Origin: Luteimonas wenzhouensis
GTDB lineage: Bacteria; Pseudomonadota; Gammaproteobacteria; Xanthomonadales; Xanthomonadaceae
Assembly: GCF_007859305.1 (NCBI RefSeq)
Contig: NZ_VOHE01000002.1
Coordinates: 310,001-374,000, forward strand
DNA: 64,000 nucleotides
Direction: 5' to 3'
The notes under the pieces were generated by a model. The model did no database searches, was not told the DNA's origin, and saw nothing but the letters and a program-made list of their open reading frames with translations. This document shows positions 37,221-46,786 of the stretch, piece after piece. The position numbers were made by a program, and so were the translations under genes. Position 1 is the stretch's first letter. Each line of letters starts with the position of its first letter.

Positions 37221-38375
37221 ATGAGCAAGCGCACAATCTTCCACGCAATCGCCGCCATCCTCATGCTCGCGGGCGCCCCGAACACCGTCGCCACCCCGCC
37301 GACGACGCTCAAGGACGCCTACGCAGATGCGTTCCTGTTCGGCACCGCGGTGAACGCCGACATCGTCTCCGGCCGCGACGCGCGCGCCCAGGCGCTGGTG
37401 CCGCTGCACTTCAACGCGATCACGCCCGAGAACGTGATGAAGGCGGAGGCGCTGCTGCCCGAACCGGGCCAGTGGGACTTCGCCGACGCCGACGCCTTCG
37501 TCGAGTTCGGCCAGCGCCACGGCCTGTTCATGGTCGGCCACACCCTGGTCTGGCACAACCAGACGCCGGCCTGGTTCTTCCAGGACGACGACGGCGCGCC
37601 CGCCGGACCGGCCGTGATGCGCGAGCGCATGCGCGACTACATCCATACCGTGGCCGGCCGCTATGCCGGCAAGGTGCACGCCTGGGACGTGGTCAACGAA
37701 CAGATCGGCGAGGACGGGCAGTACCGCGACACGCTGTGGACCCGCGCCTACGGCGGCGACGGCGACGCCCTGCTGCGCGACGCCTTCCGCTTCGCCGCCG
37801 AGGCCGCGCCCGACGCCGAGCTCTACTACAACGACTTCAACGCCTGGCGCCCGGAAAAGCGCGACGGCATCGTGCGCATGGTCAGGATGCTGCAGGAGCA
37901 CGGCATCCGCATCGACGGCGTCGGCATCCAGGGCCACTGGGGCCTGAACTACCCGTCCACCGCGCACATCGAGGCCGCCATCGACGCCTACGCCGCGCTC
38001 GGGGTCAAGGTGATGATCACCGAACTCGAGGTGGACGTGCTGCCGCTGACCAGGGAAGGCCAGATCATCGGCCAGGGCCTGATGCACCCGCAGTTCGAGC
38101 TGCCCGAGTTCAAGCGCTTCCTCGATCCCTACCGCAACGGCCTCCCCGACGAGGTGCAGCAGCAGCTCGCCGACCGCTACGCCGAGCTGTTCCGCATCTT
38201 CCACGGCCGCCGCGACAAGCTGCACCGGGTGACAGTGTGGGGCGTGGAGGACGGCATGTCGTGGAAGAACGGCTACCCGATCCCGAACCGCACCAACCAT
38301 CCGCTGCTGTTCGACCGACAGGGCCAGGCCAAGCCCGCGCTGCGCGCGGTGCTCGCGGTTCCGTCCGCACCCTGA
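37221..38375 (+). CDS. GH10 endo-1,4-beta-xylanase
   Basis: 384 residues, single (beta/alpha)8 domain. Signal peptide of ~24 residues (MSKRTIFHAIAAILMLAGAP) makes it periplasmic or secreted. The acid/base is Glu160 in WDVVNEQI and the nucleophile Glu268 in MITELEVDV; ITPENVMK and VGHTLVWHNQTPAWF line the glycone site. There is no carbohydrate-binding module, which suits periplasmic cutting of imported xylo-oligosaccharides. The GGAGATCCCG segment just before ATG gives the ribosome site. Confidence 0.95.
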   Translation: MSKRTIFHAIAAILMLAGAPNTVATPPTTLKDAYADAFLFGTAVNADIVSGRDARAQALVPLHFNAITPENVMKAEALLPEPGQWDFADADAFVEFGQRHGLFMVGHTLVWHNQTPAWFFQDDDGAPAGPAVMRERMRDYIHTVAGRYAGKVHAWDVVNEQIGEDGQYRDTLWTRAYGGDGDALLRDAFRFAAEAAPDAELYYNDFNAWRPEKRDGIVRMVRMLQEHGIRIDGVGIQGHWGLNYPSTAHIEAAIDAYAALGVKVMITELEVDVLPLTREGQIIGQGLMHPQFELPEFKRFLDPYRNGLPDEVQQQLADRYAELFRIFHGRRDKLHRVTVWGVEDGMSWKNGYPIPNRTNHPLLFDRQGQAKPALRAVLAVPSAP

Positions 38376-38406
38376 GGCCTCTTCCACCCGGACAGGCGAC
38401 GCCACC

Positions 38407-40005
38407 ATGCCCATTGTCCCGAACCCCGTCCTGCGCGGCTTCCATCCCGACCCGTCGATCGTGCGCGTCGGCGACGACTACTACATCGCCACCTCCACTT
38501 TCGAATGGTGGCCGGGCGTGGCCATCGCCCACTCGCGCGACCTCGTCCACTGGCGCACCGTGCGCCCGGCGATCACCCGCGCGTCCCAGCTCGACCTGCG
38601 CGGCCGCCCGAACTCCGGCGGCGTCTGGGCGCCGGCGCTGAGCCACGCCGACGGCCTGTTCCACCTGATCTACACCGACGTGCGCGGCTGGACCGGCGAG
38701 TTCAAGGACGTGCGCAACTACCTCGTTACCGCGTCGGACATCGAGGGCCCGTGGTCGGAGCCGATCCACCTCAACAACTCCGGCTTCGACCCGTCGCTGT
38801 TCCACGACGTCGACGGCCGCAAGTGGCTGGTGAACATGGTCTGGGACCACCGCCCGGGCCACAACAGCTTCGGCGGCATCCTGCTGCAGGAGTACGACCC
38901 GTCCGCGCGCGCCCTGGTCGGCCCGATCCACAACATCTTCCGCGGCACCCCGCTGGGCCTGGTGGAGGGCCCGCACCTGTACCACGTCGACGGCTGGTAC
39001 TACCTGCTGGTGGCCGAAGGCGGCACCTTCGCCACCCACGCCGCCACCGTGGCGCGTTCGCGCCGCATCGAAGGCCCGTACCAACCGATGCCCGACGGCC
39101 CGCTGCTCACCAGCGCCCACGACCCGTCGCTGCGCCTGCAGTCCGCCGGCCACGGATCGCTGGTGCAGCACGCCGACGGCAGCTGGAGCCTCGCCCACCT
39201 GTGCCGGCGCCCGCTGCCCAATGGCCGCTCCATCCTCGGCCGCGAAACCGCGCTGCAGGACATCGCGTGGGTGGACGGCTGGCCGCGCCTCGCCCACGGC
39301 ACCCGTACCCCCGCGGACCACTTCACCGCGCCCGACCTGCCGCCGCATCCCTGGCCCGCCGTGCCCGAGCGCGACGACTTCGACGCGCCGCGGCTTGGCC
39401 CGCATTGGCAGTCGCCGCGCGCCCCGATCGACGAGGCCATGGCCAGCCTCACCGCCCGCCCTGGCTACCTGCGCCTGTACGGCCGCGAGAGCATCGTCTC
39501 GCGCTTCGAACAGAGCCTGGTCGCCCGCCGGCAGCAGGCGTTCCGGATCGAGGCCACGACCTGCGTCGAGTTCTCCCCCGAGGACTTCCAGCAGATAGCA
39601 GGCCTGGTCGCGTTCTACAGCACCGACAGCTTCTACTACCTGTTCCTCTCGCGCACCGGACACTCGCGCCGCTGCCTGGGCCTGATGCGCTGCGAACGCG
39701 GCCAGGTCACCTGGCCGGTGGAGAAGGAATACCCGCTCGACGACTGCGAGCGCGTGTACCTGCGCCTGGCCATCGACTACGACCGCATCCGCTTCGCCTA
39801 CTCGCGCGATGGCGAGCTGTGGAGCGCCGTGGGCTGGGAACACGACGCCTCGATCCTGGCCGACGAACACGCCGTGCCCTGCGGCTTCACCGGAAACTTC
39901 GTCGGCATCGCCTGCCAGGACATCAGCGGCCGGCGCCTGCACGCGGACTTCGACTGGTTCGAGTACCGGGAGTTGGGTGACGCGGCAGAAAGCGGCACGA
40001 AATAG
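38407..40005 (+). CDS. Cytoplasmic GH43 beta-xylosidase
   Basis: 532 residues: a five-bladed GH43 propeller (residues ~1-310) and a C-terminal beta-sandwich (~320-525), the layout of XynB-type beta-xylosidases. Triad: Asp in GFHPDPSIVRVG, Asp in SGFDPSLFHD, Glu in LVEGPHLYH. No signal peptide (MPIVPNPVLRGFHPDPS), so it probably cleaves xylobiose and short oligomers in the cytoplasm. 31 bases after the GH10 stop; last gene of the plus-strand unit. Confidence 0.92.
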   Translation: MPIVPNPVLRGFHPDPSIVRVGDDYYIATSTFEWWPGVAIAHSRDLVHWRTVRPAITRASQLDLRGRPNSGGVWAPALSHADGLFHLIYTDVRGWTGEFKDVRNYLVTASDIEGPWSEPIHLNNSGFDPSLFHDVDGRKWLVNMVWDHRPGHNSFGGILLQEYDPSARALVGPIHNIFRGTPLGLVEGPHLYHVDGWYYLLVAEGGTFATHAATVARSRRIEGPYQPMPDGPLLTSAHDPSLRLQSAGHGSLVQHADGSWSLAHLCRRPLPNGRSILGRETALQDIAWVDGWPRLAHGTRTPADHFTAPDLPPHPWPAVPERDDFDAPRLGPHWQSPRAPIDEAMASLTARPGYLRLYGRESIVSRFEQSLVARRQQAFRIEATTCVEFSPEDFQQIAGLVAFYSTDSFYYLFLSRTGHSRRCLGLMRCERGQVTWPVEKEYPLDDCERVYLRLAIDYDRIRFAYSRDGELWSAVGWEHDASILADEHAVPCGFTGNFVGIACQDISGRRLHADFDWFEYRELGDAAESGTK

Positions 40006-40401
40006 GTGCACTCCCACGCATCGGGCCGGAACCGCCCGCGGCGGCAACCGTGCAAGTGCGGCCATCGGGGCCACAAGGGCGCGGCAGGCTGTTCACTTGC
40101 CCGGGACTGCACGACAGCAAGGCCAGGCTCGACTCCGGGATGACCGCGGCCTCACTGACCACTGCGGTCCGCCACCGACCAGCGCGCTGCAAAAGGATAT
40201 GGGGCGCGGGCGCCCCGTTTGCTTCCGTTGACGTCCATCGCTGCGCACAGCTCTGCCAGAGATGCAGTCAAACGGGCGGCCCGGCACGTGTCGTCAAGCG
40301 CCTTCGCAGGTTGCCTGGCTCCGGGAGCCAACGGCTTGCTCCAGTGCCGGAAGAGGTTCCCGCGCCTTCCCGTCCTCGCGGGCGGACGCGACTTCCGGAT
40401 A
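40006..40401. other. 396-base convergent gap between GH43 and gntP-type genes
   Basis: No gene with credible codon use. The only structure seen is a hairpin at 40201-40216 (GGGGCG CGGG CGCCCC followed by GTTTGCTT), a weak terminator candidate for the plus-strand unit. Confidence 0.5.
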
Positions 40402-41712
40402 TCACCCCACCACCAGTTCCAGCAGCAACACCCCCGCCAGGCCCACGATCGAGATGGTCGTCTCCATCACCGTCCAGGAAGCAAACGTCTGCTTCATGGA
40501 CAGGTTGAAGAACTCCTTGAACATCCAGAACGCGGAGTCGTTGACGTGGGAGCCGAACACGCTGCCGGCGCCGACGGCGAGCACCATCAGCTCGGGCGAG
40601 GCGCCGGTGGTGGCGATCAGGGGGCCGACGATGCCGGCAGCGGTGATCACGGCGACGGTCGCCGAGCCGATCATCACCCGCAGCAGCGCGGTGGCCAGCC
40701 AGGCGAAGATCAGCGGCGGCATGTGCCAGGCTTCGCTCAACGCGGCGATCTCGGCGCCCACGCCGCTGTCCACCAGCACCTGCTTGAACACGCCGCCGGC
40801 GGTGATGATGAGCAGGATCACGGCGATCCCGGCGATGGCGGCATTGAGCCACCTGGTCTGCGTCTCCAGGCTTGCCCCGCGGCGCCAGCCCAGCCACCAG
40901 AACGCGGCCAGGGTCGAGGTCAGCAGGGCGATGGTCGGGTTGCCGAGGAACAGCAGCGCGGTCCGCGCGGCGCCTTCCGGCAGCAGCGCGTCGGCCAGCA
41001 CCGAGACGCTGATCAGCAACACCGGGGAGAGCGCGATCAGGAACGAGCTCCAGGCGCCCGGAAGCTCCTTGTGCCCGGTGTTGGAGGCGAACAGGTCGAG
41101 CATCGGCGGGTTGATCACCTGCATCCGCCGGCCGAGGAACGGGCCGGCGATCACCACCGCGGGGATCGCCATCACGATGCCATAGAGCAGGGTCTTGCCC
41201 ATGTCCGCGCCGAAGGCGTTGACCAGGATCACCGGGCCCGGGTGCGGCGGCAGGAAGCAGTGGGTGGTGCTGAGCGAGGCCACGGTGGGGATGGCCAGGT
41301 ACAGGATCGGCAGGCCGGTGCGGCGCGCCAGCGAGAAGATCAGCGGCAGCAGGATGATGAAGCCGGCGTTGAAGTACAGCGGGATGCCGACCAGGAATCC
41401 GGTCAGCAGCAGCGCCCACTGGATGTTCTTCTCGCCGAAGCGCGCGATCAGGGTGTTGGCGATCTTCTCCGCCGCGCCGCTTTCCTCCAGCACCTTGCCG
41501 AGGATCGCGCCGAGCACGATCACCAGCGCCAGCCCGGCGAGCGTGCTGCCCACGCCGTTGTCGATGGTCTTGAGCAGCTGTTCGGGCGACATGCCCAGCG
41601 CAAGGCCCATCGGGATGGCGACCACCAGCAGCGACAGGAACGGGCTGAGCTTGCGCGAGGTCAGGAAGATCTGCAGCGCGATCGCCACTGCGATGATCAG
41701 GAACATGGTCAT
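40402..41712 (-). CDS. GntP-family permease, probably for xylonate/gluconate-type acids
   Basis: 436 residues with about 12-14 membrane segments. GntP marks: LGAILGKVLEESGAAEKIANTLI, the STTHCFLPPHPGPV signature in the middle, GSATVAVITAAGI and GSVFGSHVNDSAFWMFKEF near the C-terminus. It lies 27 bases after the YjhG-type dehydratase gene, the same pairing as yjhF-yjhG in E. coli, which supports an aldonate such as D-xylonate as substrate. Confidence 0.9.
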   Translation of the reverse strand: MTMFLIIAVAIALQIFLTSRKLSPFLSLLVVAIPMGLALGMSPEQLLKTIDNGVGSTLAGLALVIVLGAILGKVLEESGAAEKIANTLIARFGEKNIQWALLLTGFLVGIPLYFNAGFIILLPLIFSLARRTGLPILYLAIPTVASLSTTHCFLPPHPGPVILVNAFGADMGKTLLYGIVMAIPAVVIAGPFLGRRMQVINPPMLDLFASNTGHKELPGAWSSFLIALSPVLLISVSVLADALLPEGAARTALLFLGNPTIALLTSTLAAFWWLGWRRGASLETQTRWLNAAIAGIAVILLIITAGGVFKQVLVDSGVGAEIAALSEAWHMPPLIFAWLATALLRVMIGSATVAVITAAGIVGPLIATTGASPELMVLAVGAGSVFGSHVNDSAFWMFKEFFNLSMKQTFASWTVMETTISIVGLAGVLLLELVVG

Positions 41713-41739
41713 GCGGTGCGCCCTCCCCGGCGGCTGCCG

Positions 41740-43770
41740 TCAGTTCTGGTGCGTGTCCGTGCCTGGTGCGTCGTGGTTGCGCGCGCGCAGCGCCTCGCGG
41801 CCGGCGCGCAGGGTGTCGAGAATGCGGTCGACGTCGTAGACGCAGCCGCCCCAGGTACCGCCGCTCGCGTCCTGCAGTGCGGCCCACAGGCGGGTGTCGG
41901 CAGGCAGCTTCGGATGCGGGGCGATGGCGGGATGCACTTCGCGCGTGGCCAGCAGTGCCGCCGCAACGCCCGGATCGAGCGGTGCCTCGCGGTCGGTGCC
42001 GATGAAGTCGAGCCGGCCTTCGAGGCGGTTGCGGTCGATCTTGATCCGGATCACGTCGCCGTCGCGCAGGCGCCCGATCGGGCCGCCGGCCAGCGCTTCC
42101 GGGCCCACGTGGCCGATGCAGGCGCCGGTGGACACGCCGGAGAAGCGCGCATCGGTGATCACCGCCACGTGCTTGCCCCACGGCAGGTGCTTGAGCGCGG
42201 AGGTGAGCTGGTAGGTCTCCTCCATGCCGGTGCCGGCGGGGCCGCAACCGGCGAGGACGATGATGTCGCCCGCGCGCACGGCGTCGTCGCCTTTCGACTT
42301 GATCGCGCGGATCGCGTCGCGCTCGGTGGCGAACACCCTCGCCGGCCCGGTGTGGCGGTAGACGTTGTCGGGATCGACCACCGACGGATCGATCGAGGTG
42401 GCCTTGATCACCGAGCCGTCGGGCGCGATGTTGCCGCGCGGGAACACCAGCGCGCTGGTCAGGCCGGCGGCGCGGGCCACGTCAGGCGCCATGATCACGT
42501 TGTCGGGGTCGACGCCATCGACCTCGCGCAGGCGTTCGCGGGCGATGCGGCGCGCGTCGCTGTGCTCCCACCAGTCGAGGTTCTCGCCCAGGGTGCGGCC
42601 GGTGACGGTGAGTACGTCGAGGTGCAGCAGCCCCATGTGCCGCAGGTGCAGCATCACCTCGGGCACGCCGCCGGCCAGGAACACCTGCACCGTCGGATGG
42701 TGGCGAGGGCCGTTTGGCAGCGCGTCCACCAGGCGCGGCGTGGCGCAGTTGGCGCGGATCCAGTCGTCGACCGTGGGGCGCTGGACGCCGGCGGCGTGCG
42801 CGATGGCCGGCACGTGCAGCAGCAGGTTGGTCGAGCCGCCGAACGCGGCATGCACCACCAGTGCGTTCTCCACCGCCTCGCGGGTGACGATCGCCGACAG
42901 CGGCGTGCCCTGACCCGCCAGCGCCATCAGCGCCAGCGCGGACCGGCGCGCGATGTCGGTCCACGCCGGTTCGCCCGAGGGCGCGAGCGCGCTGTGCGGC
43001 AGCGCGATGCCGAGCGCTTCGGCGACCACCTGCGCCGTGGCCGCGGTGCCGAGGAACTGGCAGCCGCCGCCCGGCGATCCGCAGGCGCGGCAGCCCATGG
43101 CCGCGGCGTGTTCGAGGTCGATCAGGCCGTGCGAGAAGCGCGCCCCGATGGTCTGCACGATCGCCGTGTCCTCGGCGCCGCGCGCGGGAAGCGTGACCCC
43201 GCCGGGCACGACCACGCCCGGCAGGTCGCCGCAGCCTGCCAGCGCCAGCATCATCGCCGGCAGGCCCTTGTCGCAGGTCGCCACGCCGAGCACGCCGCGG
43301 CGGACCGGCAGCGAGCGCACCAGGCGCCGCATCACCACCGCCGCGTCGTTGCGGTACGGCAGGCTGTCGAACATCCCCGCGGTGCCCTGGGTGCGGCCGT
43401 CGCAGGGATCGGAGCAGGCGACCGCGAACGGCAGCGCGCCGTGCCCGGCGAAGGTGCGCGCGGCGGTGCGCACCATCTGGTCGAGTTCCCAGTGGCCGGT
43501 GTGCAGGCCGAGCGCGACCGGCTGGCCGTCCTCGGCGCGCAGGCCGCCCTGGGTGCTGACGATGAGGTACGGATCGCGCCCGACTTCCGACGCGCGCCAA
43601 CCCATGCCGGCGTTCTGGGTCATGCCGAACAGGTGCCCGCTCGGCGCCTCGCGCAGCATGCGTTCGTCGATCGGCAGCCGACCGGGCGGCCCTTCGCCGG
43701 ACGTGCGCGAAGCGGCGATCGCCGACCCGTCGCCGAGCAGGACGTCGAGGGCAGGCGGCGTGGGGGTCAT
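41740..43770 (-). CDS. YjhG/YagF-type aldonate dehydratase, probable D-xylonate dehydratase
   Basis: 676 residues, IlvD/Edd family. Fe-S and substrate motifs: [58 protein letters not shown] and [22 protein letters not shown]. The length and the [11 protein letters not shown]-terminus fit the YjhG/YagF branch, whose studied members convert D-xylonate to 2-keto-3-deoxy-D-xylonate. The start at 43770 is used; an upstream extension would run through REP-like repeats. Neighbours (KGSA dehydrogenase, FAH enzyme, lactonase) support a pentonate pathway; L-arabinonate is an alternative substrate. Confidence 0.88.
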   Translation of the reverse strand: MTPTPPALDVLLGDGSAIAASRTSGEGPPGRLPIDERMLREAPSGHLFGMTQNAGMGWRASEVGRDPYLIVSTQGGLRAEDGQPVALGLHTGHWELDQMVRTAARTFAGHGALPFAVACSDPCDGRTQGTAGMFDSLPYRNDAAVVMRRLVRSLPVRRGVLGVATCDKGLPAMMLALAGCGDLPGVVVPGGVTLPARGAEDTAIVQTIGARFSHGLIDLEHAAAMGCRACGSPGGGCQFLGTAATAQVVAEALGIALPHSALAPSGEPAWTDIARRSALALMALAGQGTPLSAIVTREAVENALVVHAAFGGSTNLLLHVPAIAHAAGVQRPTVDDWIRANCATPRLVDALPNGPRHHPTVQVFLAGGVPEVMLHLRHMGLLHLDVLTVTGRTLGENLDWWEHSDARRIARERLREVDGVDPDNVIMAPDVARAAGLTSALVFPRGNIAPDGSVIKATSIDPSVVDPDNVYRHTGPARVFATERDAIRAIKSKGDDAVRAGDIIVLAGCGPAGTGMEETYQLTSALKHLPWGKHVAVITDARFSGVSTGACIGHVGPEALAGGPIGRLRDGDVIRIKIDRNRLEGRLDFIGTDREAPLDPGVAAALLATREVHPAIAPHPKLPADTRLWAALQDASGGTWGGCVYDVDRILDTLRAGREALRARNHDAPGTDTHQN

Positions 43771-43821
43771 GCGCGGCGATCCATGTGGGTGACCGGCCGG
43801 CACGCAAGGCGTGCGCAGGCC

Positions 43822-44141
43822 CCTTCCCCCGCGTGCGGGGGAAGGCTGGGATGGGGGCAAGGGACGCCTGGCGTCACACGCAGCCCCATGCGCCGCGGGG
43901 CCCCCACCCCGGCCCTCCCCCGCAAGCGGGGGAGGGAGCAGGCACGGGTGCGATCAGCGGTCAGGGGCCGCGGATCACGCAGTCGCGCTTCCGCAAGCCT
44001 GCATGCACGGCGCAGGCGCACCTCTTCCCCCGCGTGCGGGGGAAGGCTGGGATGGGGGCAAGGGACGCCTGGCAGCACACGCAGCCTCATGCGCGCGGGG
44101 GCGTCCCCGCCCCGGCCCTCCCCCGCAAGCGGGGGGAGGGA
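43822..44141. repeat. Tandemly duplicated REP-like doublet
   Basis: Two copies (43822-43937 and 44023-44141, starts ~201 bases apart) of the same ~117-base block: forward unit (CCCCCGCGTGCGGGGG core then AAGGCTGGGATGGGGG), a spacer with GGGACGCCTGGC, then an inverted unit with core CCCCCGCAAGCGGGGG. The copies differ by a few bases in the spacer. They occupy the 387-base gap between two same-strand pathway genes, where I see no coding frame. Confidence 0.88.
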
Positions 44142-44157
44142 GTGGGCGCGGGCGCCA

Positions 44158-45756
44158 TCAGACGTCACGCGTGGTCCATTCGCCGTCGACCAGCCGCAGC
44201 AGGCGGCCGTCAGGGTTCTTGTCCTGGAGCTCGGACGGCAGCCGGTGCGCGCGCACGTTGTCATAGCTGTGCAGCGCGGAGAACCTGACCAGCGACGCGG
44301 GAATGCCGACCGAGGTGAACCCCGGGTGGCCGGTGGCGGGGAACGGGCCACCATGGTTCATCGCCGCGCTCACCGCCACGCCGGTGGGCATCTTGTCGTT
44401 CAGCAGGCGGCCGACACGGGTGCGCAGGACGGGGGCGATCGTGTCGTAGGCGGCATCGTCGTCGCCGTCGCCGTGGCTGTAGAGGGTGCCGGTGAGGTTG
44501 CCTTCCATGGCCTCGGCCACCTGCAGCATCTGGGCGAGGGAACCGGCCACCACCACCAGGTGCACGTGGCCGAAGGCCTCGGACTGCAGCGCATCGGGAT
44601 TGGCCAGGAACGCCTCGCCCGACACCCGCAGCAGGGTCGGCTGGAACGCGAACCCCGGGACCTCGTCGGCGATGGCGCCGCCGGCGAGCAGCTCCGCGCC
44701 CGCCTCACGCAGTTGCGCCACCGTCGCGGCGATGTCCTTCGGCGCCTGCGGCGAGAGCAGCACGCCCGGCCTGGCCGCCTGCGCCAGCCGCCGCAACTCC
44801 TCGACGAACGCTTCGGCCTCGTCGCTCTTCTCGACCACGCTGATGCCCGGCTTGGTGCAGAACTGGCCCGCGCCCATCGCACAGGAGCCGTGCAGCTCGG
44901 CGGCGATTGCGGCGCCGCGCTCGCGCAGCGCGCCGGGCAGCACGAACACCGGGTTGACGCTCGACATTTCCAGGTAGATCGGCTTGCCCACCGCGTCGGC
45001 CGCGGCCTTGAGCTTCATCCCGGTGCCGCGGCCGCCGGTGAACCCGACCGCGCCCACGCGCGGGTCCGCCACCAGACGCAGCCCCAGTTCGCCCGGGCAG
45101 CGGAAGAACATCTGCACCGCGCCCGACGGCAGACCCGCGGCCTGCGCCGCCTCCAGCGCGGCTTCGGCCAGCAGCACCGAGGTGCGCGGATGCGACGGAT
45201 GCGCCTTGGCGACCACCGGGTTGCCGGCCGCGATCGCGGCGGCGAAGTCGCCGCCGGCGATGCCGTTGAACGCGTACGGGAAGTTGTTCGGGCCGAACAC
45301 CACCACCGGGCCGCCCAGCGGCGCGTGGATCGAGCGCAGGCCGGCGGAGGTGTCGATGGTCGCGCGGCGCCAGCTGCCGTCGCGCGCGGCCTCCGCCGCC
45401 TGGCGCAGTTGGCCGGTGGTGCGCGGCAGCTCGGCGTTGCGAAGGCGCGGCTCCACCGGCAGGCCGGTCTCGCGGTGCGCGGCTTCGATCAGCGCTTCGG
45501 CGCGCGCCTCGATGGCGTCGGCGTAGCGCTCGAGGAAACCGGCGATGGTGTCGGCCGGCAGGCGGGCCATGTGCGCGGCCGCCTCCCTGCCCGCCTCGAG
45601 CATGGCCTCGATGTCGTCCCAACCCGAGATCGGGTAGTGGTGGTCGACGATGGCCTCGCCGGTGGTGGGGTTCCAGGCGTGGAAGCTGCCGGAGGAACGC
45701 GACGGGCGCCAGGCGCCGTCGAGCAGGATCGGTTGCAGGTCGGGGGAGGTACTCAT
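44158..45756 (-). CDS. 2-ketoglutarate semialdehyde dehydrogenase (aldehyde dehydrogenase family)
   Basis: 532 residues, NAD(P)+-dependent aldehyde dehydrogenase of the KGSADH subfamily (long form, ~525). Cofactor region [14 protein letters not shown] and GFTGGRGTG; general base Glu in [11 protein letters not shown]; catalytic Cys in [10 protein letters not shown], all as in KGSADH-III-type enzymes. It would oxidise 2-ketoglutarate semialdehyde to 2-ketoglutarate, the last step of the Weimberg or L-arabinonate pathway. Its start overlaps the FAH-family gene stop by 4 bases. Confidence 0.9.
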   Translation of the reverse strand: MSTSPDLQPILLDGAWRPSRSSGSFHAWNPTTGEAIVDHHYPISGWDDIEAMLEAGREAAAHMARLPADTIAGFLERYADAIEARAEALIEAAHRETGLPVEPRLRNAELPRTTGQLRQAAEAARDGSWRRATIDTSAGLRSIHAPLGGPVVVFGPNNFPYAFNGIAGGDFAAAIAAGNPVVAKAHPSHPRTSVLLAEAALEAAQAAGLPSGAVQMFFRCPGELGLRLVADPRVGAVGFTGGRGTGMKLKAAADAVGKPIYLEMSSVNPVFVLPGALRERGAAIAAELHGSCAMGAGQFCTKPGISVVEKSDEAEAFVEELRRLAQAARPGVLLSPQAPKDIAATVAQLREAGAELLAGGAIADEVPGFAFQPTLLRVSGEAFLANPDALQSEAFGHVHLVVVAGSLAQMLQVAEAMEGNLTGTLYSHGDGDDDAAYDTIAPVLRTRVGRLLNDKMPTGVAVSAAMNHGGPFPATGHPGFTSVGIPASLVRFSALHSYDNVRAHRLPSELQDKNPDGRLLRLVDGEWTTRDV

Positions 45757-46571
45757 GACACGGGGTTCTCCAGGGTGAGTCCGTCGATGTCGATGCGGAC
45801 GACGTCGCCGGATCGCAGGGTGAAATCTTCGCCCGGCACGATGCCGGTACCGGTGAACAGGAAGGCGCCGTGTGGCTGGTGCAGTTCGCGCAGCAGCCAG
45901 CCGGCGAGTTCCTCAAGGCCACGCTTGATCTGCGAGGTACGGGTGGCGCCCGCGAACACAGTGGCGCCGTCGCGCAGGATCTCCAGCGCCACCGCGAGGT
46001 CGCGCATCCGGGCCGCATCGCATACGCGGATGCCCGGGCCGATCGCGCAGCTGCCGTCGTAGACCTTGGCCTGCGGCAGGTACAGCGGGTTCTCGCCTTC
46101 GATGCTGCGCGAGGACACGTCGTTGCCGGTGGTGTAGCCGACGATGCCGCCGTCGGCGCCGATCACCAGCACCAGTTCCGGTTCCGGCACGTCCCACTGG
46201 CTGTCGGCGCGCACGCGGATCGGCGCGCCGTGGCCCACGACGCGCCAGCCGTTGGCCTTGAAGAACAGTTCGGGACGGTCGGCGCCGTACACGCGCTGGT
46301 AGACGTCGGCCGTCTGCGACTCGGCTTCGCGCGCCATGCGGCTGCTCAGGTAGGTGACGCCGCTGGCCCACACTTCCTGGTGGTCCTCGACCGGCGCCAG
46401 CAGCGGCGCATCCGCGGCTTCCCCCGGCGGCAGGGCGGCAAGCGCGTCGCGCGCGCCGGTGCTGGACCCCGCCAGCCAGCGCGAGAGCGTGAAGTCCTGC
46501 GGCAGGTAGCGGCCGTCGAGCGCCCAGCGGGGCCCTTGGGTCGTGGCATGGCGGGTCAGGAGGCTGTGCAT
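45753..46571 (-). CDS. FAH-family enzyme, probable 2-keto-3-deoxypentonate dehydratase
   Basis: 272 residues, fumarylacetoacetate hydrolase fold. Metal and active-site motifs: [16 protein letters not shown] (E-x-E), [35 protein letters not shown], and the late [18 protein letters not shown]. Placed directly before a KGSA dehydrogenase with a 4-base overlap, it matches XylX/AraD-type dehydratases turning 2-keto-3-deoxypentonate into 2-ketoglutarate semialdehyde. The ATG at 46571 removes a spurious Arg/Pro-rich extension. A 20-base inverted repeat lies 128 bases upstream. Confidence 0.85.
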   Translation of the reverse strand: MHSLLTRHATTQGPRWALDGRYLPQDFTLSRWLAGSSTGARDALAALPPGEAADAPLLAPVEDHQEVWASGVTYLSSRMAREAESQTADVYQRVYGADRPELFFKANGWRVVGHGAPIRVRADSQWDVPEPELVLVIGADGGIVGYTTGNDVSSRSIEGENPLYLPQAKVYDGSCAIGPGIRVCDAARMRDLAVALEILRDGATVFAGATRTSQIKRGLEELAGWLLRELHQPHGAFLFTGTGIVPGEDFTLRSGDVVRIDIDGLTLENPVS

Positions 46572-46699
46572 GCGGAATGTTCCGTGGCAATGGAGTGGCG
46601 GTGCGCGGGGCCCGGGCGGGCGCGCGCGGGCGCGGCGCGGCTGCGCGGGGCGCGGGCGGCGCCTGCCACGATAGTGGATCGGGCGTGGAGTGCGCGGCA

Positions 46700-46719
46700 G
46701 CGGTTGCGCATGCAACCGC
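46700..46719. promoter_or_regulatory. Inverted repeat in the divergent lactonase/FAH promoter
   Basis: GCGGTTGC-GCAT-GCAACCGC, two perfect 8-base arms with a 4-base spacer, between two divergent pathway genes. This is the shape of a dimeric repressor site (GntR or similar). It is unlike the TAGCGCTA operators, so a second regulator may act here. Confidence 0.55.
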
Positions 46720-46786
46720 GTCCGCGCCGCGTTGCGCCGCACGCAGCGGCTATGATCACGCGGCCGCCACTTCCAAGGACATGCTG

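Noticed and set aside
43822..44141. Repeated palindromes as a possible CRISPR array.
   Set aside because: Only a few units, alternating orientation, irregular spacing, homologous spacers and no cas genes.
40219..46062. Open frame of 1947 codons on the plus strand.
   Set aside because: It lies antisense to the GntP, dehydratase and aldehyde dehydrogenase genes, is rich in Arg, Gln, His and Gly, has no domains, and results from high-GC codon bias.
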